Origin: Chaenocephalus aceratus
Lineage: Eukaryota > Chordata > Actinopteri > Perciformes > Channichthyidae
DNA: 64,000 nucleotides
Assembly: GCA_023974075.1 (NCBI GenBank)
Contig: CM043797.1
Coordinates: 15,672,178-15,736,177, forward strand
Direction: 5' to 3'
In this document: positions 56,723 through 64,000 of the stretch, piece by piece
Layout of the letters: each line of letters opens with the position of its first letter
How positions within the stretch are numbered: the stretch's first letter is position 1
Notes under the pieces: model-generated
Databases searched by the model: none
What the model was told of the DNA's origin: nothing
What the model saw: only the letters and a program-made list of their open reading frames with translations
Position numbers and translations under genes: made by a program

Positions 56723-58755
56723 TTAAAACTTCAATATTAGAGAGTCATTCTCCTCGAGTGAGCACAGAACCTGCCCCACAGCCCACACATCCAGAAACCC
56801 CTGCAGATGATTGATCAGCGTATAGTACGCATGCTCCACCCTCAGACGTGCTGCCACCAGCCCCCTCAGACAGAGCACTTCATCCGTCCATCCCAAGTTC
56901 AAGTTCAAGTTGGTTCTTCCTACTTTTCCAGATTGCTAATTTTGCATTAGCAAACAAGAAATTCATCAATAGTAGCCGTTTCCTTCTTTTTCAGGATGTA
57001 TTTGGGGCCATGGACAAAAAGTGGTATGGAGAAAACCTCCCCGAACCCTTCCACCCACCCCTGTAAAAATTTTTAAGACCAGCCAATCTGGGACAGGACA
57101 CGACTAAATGCTCCAATGTTTCTGCCATAAAACAGAACGGACAGCCTCCCCTTGTGCCTGGGTCAAATGAGCTCTGTATTTGTTAGTGGCTATTGCACCG
57201 TGTATAATTCTCCATTGGATGTCAGCCATCCTTTTCTCAACCGGAGATTTATACAGGATCCGCCAGCTGCCCTGAGGGGAAGAGCCCAAGCCAAACACAT
57301 CCGTCCACCTCGACTCTCTGACGCCTGCAAGCGAGCTGAGGTTTAGCACCTTTACACAGCTAAGATATAGCTTCTTCCCATTGCAGGAGCTGAACTTTGC
57401 AGGTGTTAGAGTCCCCAGTGATAGCAGGAGACCATCCTCCTCTCTCCATTCCCCCACCGCAGGACCCACACTCAAGGCAGGAAAAACATAATCATGTCCC
57501 TTTCTCCACTGGTCAGCCAGATCTGCATCCAGAGCAAAAGTCAGGTGGGATGGCGACAGCGACTGCCACACCTCATCTACCAGGTTCTCCAGAACTCGGG
57601 TTGATCGAATGCCCGTCACCTCAGCCAGTTTTTCTGTGGAGACCCCCGTCAAATGGCCAAGTTTTACCACTCCCGCTTCAATGAACGCATTTTTTAGGGT
57701 GGCTGAAGAGAAAAGGGTTCCAGAAAGAAAACCAGTGTCAAACAGTGGCTCCTCAAACAGCCACATCCCAGGCCGGGGGTCGGGTGGTCTGGTAAAACTC
57801 AGAATCTTCCAGGCATTGATGACTGAGCAGTAAAAAGGTGTAAGTCCAGTCATCTTGTACGCAGGGGCCTTCAGCAGAAACAGGTGTTTATCAAACCAAA
57901 GCCCCCCGCCCTCCAGAGCAACAGCCGGGCCATAGCCAGCCAGCAGGGAGAGGCACCATACAGCAGCCGCTGAGCTGCCTGCAGTCTAAAAGCAGCAGTC
58001 CTTGCAGTAATGTCCACGAGGCCCTGCCCCCCCTCCGCCACGGGCAGGTACAGGACCGATGCTGGCACCCAGTGATGACCCGACCAGAAGAAATCCACGA
58101 GGAGCCGCTGCAGTTGTGTCATGAGGCCCGGCGGTGGGGTTAACACCTGCAGTCTGTGCCACAGAGACGAGGCAACCAGATTGTTGGTGACAAGAACTCT
58201 TCCCCTGTAGGACAGCTGGGGGAGCAGCCATTTCCATTTGGCTAATTTTGCTTGCACCTTTCCCAGCAATCCCTCCCAGTTCTGTGCCACCATGTCCTCG
58301 GACCCCAACCAAACTCCCAGGACCTTTAAACCCTTGTTTCCCCAGCTAAGGTTACCAGGAAGACTGGGCCTATTTTCAAGACTCCACTGACCTACCAAAA
58401 CTGCCTCACTCTTCTCCCAATTAACTTTGGCTGAAGCAGCCTTCCTGTACAAAGCTAGACTGTCCTGTAGCTCCTGGATATCTCGCTGACCCTGGACAAA
58501 AACACTGACATCATCAGCATAAGCTGATACAACCACCGGGGGGGCCTGAGCTGATTCTGGCAGACACAGGCCTCTCAGCCGGTTTCTAAGTCTGCACAAA
58601 AGTGGCTCGATGGCAATACTATATAATAGGCCTGAGATAGGGCAGCCCTGCCTGATCCCCCTTTTAACTGGTACAGGTCTGCTCATGTCCTGATTTTTTC
58701 TGGGTGAGTAGATGGGGTGTCCTTCTATCACCCTGCAGTGAGATGAGTCTTGCAT
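56723..58755 (-). pseudogene. LINE ORF2 fragment: reverse transcriptase and C-terminal domain
   Basis: Encodes PVKRGIRQGCPISGLLYSIA and the catalytic AYADDVSVF, thumb and connector (KVLGVWLGSED, RVLVTNNLVASSLWHRL), then the C-terminal domain (EKRMADIQWRIIHGAIATNK) with a CPFCF..H..C knuckle and RVEHAYYTLINHLQGF. Two frameshifts: one in a G run near 57902, one near 57145. Stop at 56723-56725. The sequence is otherwise well kept, suggesting a fairly young copy. The upstream part is truncated where the tandem array begins. Confidence 0.85.
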
Positions 58756-59680
58756 CAGGGAGAGATTTCGTTTTATTCTTATCTAAACACGGGGCTGATA
58801 GCTCATATATGGGATTTCAAAGGTCTTTTATTTTGAAACTCCACATCAGAATGTCCTGATTCTTTCTGGGTGAGTAGATGGGGTGTCCTTCTATCACCCT
58901 GCAGTGAGATGAGTCTTGCATCAGGGAGAGATTTCGTTTTATTCTTATCTAAACACGGGGCTGATAGCTCATATATGGGATTTCAAAGGTCTTTTATTTT
59001 GAAACTCCACATCAGAATGTCCTGATTTTTTCTGGGTGAGTAGATGGAGTGTCCTTCTATCACCCTGTAGTGAGATGAGTCTTGCATCAGGGAGAGATTT
59101 CGTTTTATTCTTATCTAAACACAGGGCTGATAGCTCATATATGGGATTTCAAAGGTCTTTTATTTTGAAACTCCACATCAGAATGTCCTGATTTTTTCTG
59201 GGTGAGTAGATGGGGTGTCCTTCTATCACCCTGCAGTGAGATGAGTCTTGCATCAGGGAGAGATCTCGTTTTATTCTTATCTAAACACGGGGCTGATAGC
59301 TCATATATGGGATTTCAAAGGTCTTTTATTTTGAAACTCCACATCAGAATGTCCTGATTTCTTCTGGGTGAGTAGATGGAGTGTCCTTCTATCACCCTGC
59401 AGTGAGATGAGTCTTGCATCAGGGAGAGATTTCGTTTTATTCTTATCTAAACACAGGGCTGATAGCTCATATATGGGATTTCAAAGGTCTTTTATTTTGA
59501 AACTCCACATCAGAATGTCCTGATTTTTTCTGGGTGAGTAGATGGGGTGTCCTTCTATCACCCTGCAGTGAGATGAGTCTTGCATCAGGGAGAGATTTTG
59601 TTTTATTCTTATCTAAACACAGGGCTGATAGCTCATATATGAGATTTCAATATGAGATTTCAAAGGACTTTTATTTTGAA
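58685..59680. repeat. Six 166-bp tandem repeats
   Basis: Copies begin at 58685, 58851, 59017, 59183, 59349 and 59515, each exactly 166 bases, differing at only a few positions. The first copy merges into the LINE ORF2 frame (MQDSSHCRVIEGHPIYSPRK). The unit contains ATGTCCTGATT, GGGTGAGTAGATGG and GGGCTGATAGCTCATATATG. The array ends in a partly duplicated segment near 59640-59690. It is not CRISPR: there are no unique spacers. Confidence 0.95.
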
Positions 59681-59970
59681 ACTCCTTACATTTTACATTT
59701 ACTCGTGGTAGTTATACGTAGTTTGTTTTAAATAATTATTGATCACATTATATAGTACATATTTCTTAATTTAATATGTTTGGTTTGTTTTATAGGTGCT
59801 TTTGTTATTGACCGAGTAAGCGCTGGGATTTTACCGTAATGCTTCTAATATTCGCGCACCCCAATATCACGTGCGGGCTGGCTTGACTGTGTTTTCCCAA
59901 GTGGAGGCTGGCTTGACCGCAGTTCTCACACTCACCACATTCTCTACAATCCCCGTTTCATCTCTCTACT

Positions 59971-60780
59971 TCATCCGCAGCCCCTGGGGCCCCGGCGGGT
60001 GCAACAGCAGCCCCCGCGACACCGGGCTCCGCGGCCGCCGACCCAGCGGCCCCGGCCGACCCAGCGGCCCCGGCCGCCCCAGCGGCCCCAGCGACTGGCT
60101 CGGCGGCCCCGGGCACGGCGGCCCCGGGCACGGCGGCCACGGGCTCCACCGCCCCGGGCTCGCCGCCTCGGGCTCCGCCGCCTCGGGCTCCGCCGCCACG
60201 GGCTCCGCCGCCACGGGCTCCGCCGCCTGTGACCCGACTCCCCGCACTCAAAACACTTTACGTTCCCTGAGCTCGCATACACCATATAAAACCCCTCTTC
60301 ATGCCTCACCCGGAAAGACACATCCAGTGTCTGAGTGGGACAAGTCAGAAACATGAACACCTGTCTCCGCAGAGATTGGACATGTTTTAACTTTTCATCT
60401 TTACACCCCAGAGCAACAGTGCGGAGATTACTGGCAAACTTACCGAAACGCTTCAGCTCCCGTTCCAGCGCCTCATTCGGGATGAATGGAGGAACGCCAG
60501 ACACAGTGATCCGCGTGGACGGTGTCGCCAACGGCGAAACGTGGATATATTCCTCGTTTACCATTAATCCGCTCTCAATAAGTTCGGTTACATATTTCTG
60601 GTCTTTCAAAAAGACCACGACCGCTTTGTTCATGCGGGAAGCATAGGAGATGTTTACATGACCTACCTGCTCCCCCACAGCCAGCAGCACCTGCTCCACT
60701 GTGCTTGCGGCCTGAGCCACCAAACGCACTCGGTGTCTCAGAGACACCGGCGGCGCCCCGAAGGACGCCATCCCCGCCAC
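59971..60780 (-). pseudogene. LINE ORF1 (Tx1-type, CCHC) with repeat-replaced end
   Basis: Starts MAGMASFGAPPVSLRHRVRL near 60780 and continues through ITVSGVPPFIPNEALERELK to FECGESGH, the beginning of a CCHC knuckle. Directly after the histidine it runs into GC-rich short repeats encoding Arg-Ser-Pro and Arg-Gly-Gly runs, so the last cysteine and C-terminus are lost. This matches the ORF1 of Tx1-like L1 elements of fish and frogs, an RNA-binding nucleocapsid-like protein. Confidence 0.8.
59990..60239. repeat. GC-rich short tandem repeats
   Basis: 15-base (GCCGCCTCGGGCTCC-like) and 18-base (CCCAGCGGCCCCGGCCGA-like) units in tandem, about 80% GC, unlike the surrounding DNA. All frames on both strands stay open, encoding Ala-, Arg-, Gly- or Pro-rich runs. 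Confidence 0.85.
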
Positions 60781-60929
60781 GAGGCACGGAAAAACAAATT
60801 AACCGTACTTGGAAAGAGTACAAATATCCCCACGTAAGATCATACAGTGAAAGAAAACGATGTAAACAGAAACAAACGAACTAAAAGTGAAAATCCCTCT
60901 TCCCTCTTCAAAAACACACCTCCACCACA

Positions 60930-60957
60930 GAAGAAGAAGAAGAAGAAGAAGAAGAAG
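60930..60957. repeat. (GAA)n microsatellite
   Basis: Nine GAA units at the right edge of the LINE; the left edge also borders GAA units (56507-56516). Confidence 0.9.
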
Positions 60958-61068
60958 GCATTTTAACATCAAGATTATTGTGGCAAACATTGTAACAGTA
61001 ATCTGTATTAAAGGAATTGTGTACTGAGGCAAATGGCAATTACTGAAATAATTAGATTAGGAATATAA

Positions 61069-63085
61069 TCACAGCTCATCCCTACAGTACCTGAATATTT
61101 GACCACCGATGCTGAAGAGCCTCTCTACCGGAGCGCTTGAGGGCAGTGCTGTGTTGTGTTTTATGAACAGCCTTTTGAGTTTTGGAAACTGCATGTACTC
61201 ATCAAACCCATCTGTGGTTGGGGCATCCAAATAAGTGTCCACTTCAGATTTTTGAGGAACCTGAGGGTTTCTGTTAAATCTGAAGAATGAAGCTGCAGGA
61301 TCTTTCTTGTTACTTTCGCCACTGGACTGGGTTTGACCTGAGTCTCTTGCATCCGAGTCATCAGAGTTGGTTTGCAATTCTCTTTTCAACAATCAATCTG
61401 TACTGCACATGTTTCTCCTCATCTTGGACCCAGTCAAGCTTGAATCGTGGCACCAGTATAGCGGACAGTATGTGCTCCCTCTTCTCCAGAAGACCTGCCA
61501 GCCTTGTGCTCAGTGACTGCAAGATGAGGGGACGGCATGTAATGAGACCCTCTGCAGCAGTGGGTTTTGTGCTCTCATCCAACAGGTCATTCATATGACA
61601 TTGCAGTTGCACAATGGTTGGAGCCAGGTACCCAAGAAATATGTTCTTCTCTGCTTGGAGGATGTTTAGTGCAAGTGCCAAAGGCCTCATCACATCCACA
61701 AACTTGTGTATGAAGTTGACTTCATCTGATGAGAATCGACGAAAGCCAAACTCATCACTCACATCGTGCAGGAGCAGCTTGTCATGTAGGGGAGTGGCAT
61801 CATTTGCAGAGGTGACCTCATCCACATTCATTTCTGCCTTGGTAGTTAGTGTTGCAATGCGAGACAGTCGCTCCATGGAAAGAAATACAGAGTTCCATCT
61901 TGTGTCATTTGGCGCAACAAAGCTAATCCCAAGCTTTTCCTCCACAGTATCAGAAGCCTTTGAACTCCGCTTAACCTTGTTCCACAGAGCAGATGCTTTT
62001 GCAAAAACAGCCCTCGACATTGCTTTGTAGCATTTTTCAGTTACCTTTTCTGTATCTTTGGCCACTATATTCAAGGTGTGAGCCATGCACCTTCTGTGAG
62101 GGGGGAGAGAGAGGGATGATCCAAATCTGACAGAGGCTCAGGCTCCATCTGGTCATCTTCATCTGAGCTCTCACTGGCGGCAGCAAAGGCTGAATCTGGT
62201 TCATTGGCATCTTTACTTTCAGTTTCATCAAAGTTGACCACTGTCTCTGGCTCTTCGGCATCAATAGCCATGTCCATCCCAAAACAGTTGAATGCCTTGA
62301 GAACATTTGAAGCATTGTCTGTTACTGTACACACAACCTTGTTGTGGATCTTGAATTCTTTGTTCACATCTGACAATACTTTTTGCCAATACATCGTGTG
62401 TATGTGCTCCTTTAATCCGCCGGCATGCCAGTACTGCAGAGTGTCTCTCAGAAACATCAGTTTTGTTTAGCCAGTGTATAGTGATGCCTATAAAGGACTT
62501 ATTCACAGCTGTCCAGCAATCTGCTGTTGTGCACACAGCATCGACGTCAGAAAGTACAGATTTAAGTTCACATATGTTTTCTTGAAATTGCTTGTTTAGC
62601 AGTGTCTGTACTCTTTTTCTTGATGGCACCTTTTTGGATGGCTGCAACCCTTTAATTAGGTTTATGAAAGCTGGCCTTTCCACTTTACTCAAAGGCTGCA
62701 GGTCTCCAGTGATGTACTGCAAAACCAGGTTGTCGAGCTGCGGCTGGGAGACAGTGAAAACAGGGCCGCTCCTGTACGATGTTAATGGGATTTGGGTGGT
62801 AGAGGATCTATTTTGGCTCTCTTTTTTATTCGCCACTCGCACATACCTTGAAAGGCTAGTCGTGTGCTTATTCTCAATGTGCCGTTTAAGGTTTGCTGTC
62901 GACGTCGTCGATGTACGGACTTGCTTTTTCAAACCGGGCGGACACAGTTTACAGGCAAACGTTAGATTTTTTCCGTCTGAGTCAGTACTGACTTTAACGT
63001 AAAACTCTTTTAAATGCTCATACGCCGACGCCGTAGAGTCTGACTCTGAGCGAGTGCTGCTGCAGCTGCTCTCGGCTTCGTCCAT
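61069..63085 (-). pseudogene. hAT transposase gene with frameshifts
   Basis: A minus-strand transposase of roughly 650-700 residues in four overlapping frames (63085-62261, 62457-62071, 62086-61361, 61392-61069). Starts [24 protein letters not shown]-type zinc finger follows (C..C near CKLCPPG, then LKRHIENKH). The DDE core region contains [20 protein letters not shown], the mid-part HTLNIVAKD and [16 protein letters not shown], and the hAT dimerisation signature [18 protein letters not shown] ends the recognisable protein. The last exon or tail after GGQIF is absent; a donor-like CAG/GTACTG occurs there. Terminal repeats were not identified. Confidence 0.85.
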
Positions 63086-63473
63086 ACTAATTCATTCATT
63101 CATTCAATGCTCGCCGGTTCCGCGGTTCCACATTGTTTGTTGTGAGGAGTCTGATGACGCATATGTTAGTGCGACAGCCAGGGGTGACAGGCGCGTACGC
63201 GTCACAGGGCCCTTCTCACTTCTCTTATTTTTCATTTCCTCGCTCCTCGGTCTCGGTCTCACCGGAAGTTGATTTGTCTGCGCTATCTTGAGTAGCGTCC
63301 CAATGCATGGCTTTATTTTTGCCAGAGGACCGAGGAGCGAGGAGCGATAATGGAGGAGCTATAACCGAGGAACCACCAGACCATCCTCCGATAAAATCCT
63401 CAGACACTCGCCCCGCCCCCTTACTGTGCATCGCTCACTGATTGGACGAGGCAGTGCATGCACTGATCTGATG
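63086..63473. other. Upstream flank of hAT gene with inverted repeat
   Basis: GC-rich, CpG-containing stretch. TCCTCGCTCCTCGGTC at 63237-63252 is repeated inverted at 63328-63343, suggesting a small foldback or TIR fragment. It may include the transposase promoter. Confidence 0.4.
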
Positions 63474-64000
63474 CTTCTTGGACCATAGACTGTATATATA
63501 AATGGACGTAGTGTCTGTGACGTCACCCATAGGATTCTGCAGAGTTGCCGTGAAGCCCTTAGTAGGCGGAGTCGGCCACTAACGGCTCGACTGTGACGTC
63601 AGAGTCTAATCCCGCCTGCTCCAAATAAGGGCAAAGAGGCGGAGCCGAGGCGGGACCTGCTGCCCTCCGAACTGGAAGTAAACAGAGCTAGCTCAGGCTA
63701 AGAAGCTAAGCTAACATGAAATACATGCATACCAAGTTACTGCTAACAGTGTAGTTCCCCTATATAAACGTTACATTCATAATCAAATGAGACAATCTGC
63801 AAGAGAATTAGCTATATTTTGTTATTCTTAATGCTTGTCATTCACACGTTGAGAAAAGACGGACTCCACCGCCCGGACCTAACGGAGCCGCAGTGGGCTA
63901 GCTCCGGGACGCCCCCTGCGGCTCCGTTAGCTCCGGCGGCCACCACTGGGATGATCGGGTCCCCTATTAACATTTGCTCCCGTTTAGCATTATGGGCGTC
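63474..64000. repeat. Probable dispersed fish repeat
   Basis: The segment around 63483-63540 (ACCATAGACTGTATATATAA, ATGGACGTAGTGTCTGTGAC, GTCACCCATAGG) is a motif I recognise from many teleost intergenic sequences. Two further TGACGTCA-like sites follow. Identity rests on memory, and the right edge is cut by the window end. Confidence 0.35.

Larger units (their letters stand above)
56517..60929 (-). mobile_element. Tx1-clade (L1-like) LINE, rearranged, inside (GAA)n
   Basis: Minus-strand element of about 4.4 kb. Order in the sense direction: ORF1 (60780 to about 60240, then a GC-rich repeat), a non-LINE stretch, a 166-bp tandem array, then ORF2 from the reverse-transcriptase palm to its end (58755 to 56723) and an A-rich tail at 56517. 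The ORF2 endonuclease and N-terminal part of the reverse transcriptase are missing. It is flanked by GAA repeats on both sides (56507-56516 and 60930-60957). Confidence 0.8.

Noticed and set aside
58685..59680. CRISPR-like regular repeat
   Set aside because: The 166-bp copies abut without unique spacers, and the DNA is vertebrate; it is a simple tandem array.

Overview
This is vertebrate nuclear DNA, most likely from a percomorph-type teleost fish. It holds two multi-exon genes with GT-AG introns, AATAAA signals and a TATA promoter, among fish-type repeats: DIRS and Tx1-clade retrotransposons, many hAT-type elements with 8-bp target duplications, a tRNA-derived SINE and long simple repeats. 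The species, and the a/b paralogue status of the genes, cannot be told from the sequence.

Layout. 1-5.4 kb: non-coding DNA with two non-autonomous transposons. 5.4-16.2 kb, + strand: a complete trpc4 gene, encoding a TRPC4-type cation channel of 877 residues in ten coding exons, with a likely non-coding first exon. 16.2-19.6 kb: spacer with one hAT element. 19.6-30.9 kb, + strand: a complete postn gene, encoding periostin (816 residues, 22 coding exons). Human TRPC4 and POSTN are also neighbours in this order and relative orientation, so this is an old linkage in a compact form. 31-64 kb: no host gene recognised; mostly transposon remains and unassigned AT-rich DNA.

The repeat-rich part, in order: 3' end of a CR1/Rex-like LINE (31.3 kb); SINE plus a ~236-bp TTC tract (35.9-36.5 kb); a decayed hAT-derived gene split by a DIRS retrotransposon (38.2-44.5 kb), the DIRS itself carrying a nested TIR element and having lost most of its reverse transcriptase; a hAT element with perfect TSDs (44.7-46.0 kb); three 'tatagcgcc'-type repeat fragments (49.4, 50.6, 52.4 kb); a Harbinger-like TIR element (53-54 kb); a hAT element (54.4-55.0 kb); a rearranged Tx1-clade LINE on the minus strand lying inside a GAA/TTC microsatellite and carrying six 166-bp tandem copies (56.5-60.9 kb); and a hAT transposase gene broken by a few frameshifts (61.1-63.1 kb).

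The two host genes act independently: trpc4 encodes a plasma-membrane cation channel and postn a secreted matrix protein. I found no convincing new multi-gene system. The observations most worth following are the postn 39-bp coding repeat, the trpc4 C-terminal end with an open frame beyond its stop, the DIRS structure and its insertion site, and the LINE in a microsatellite with its tandem array.
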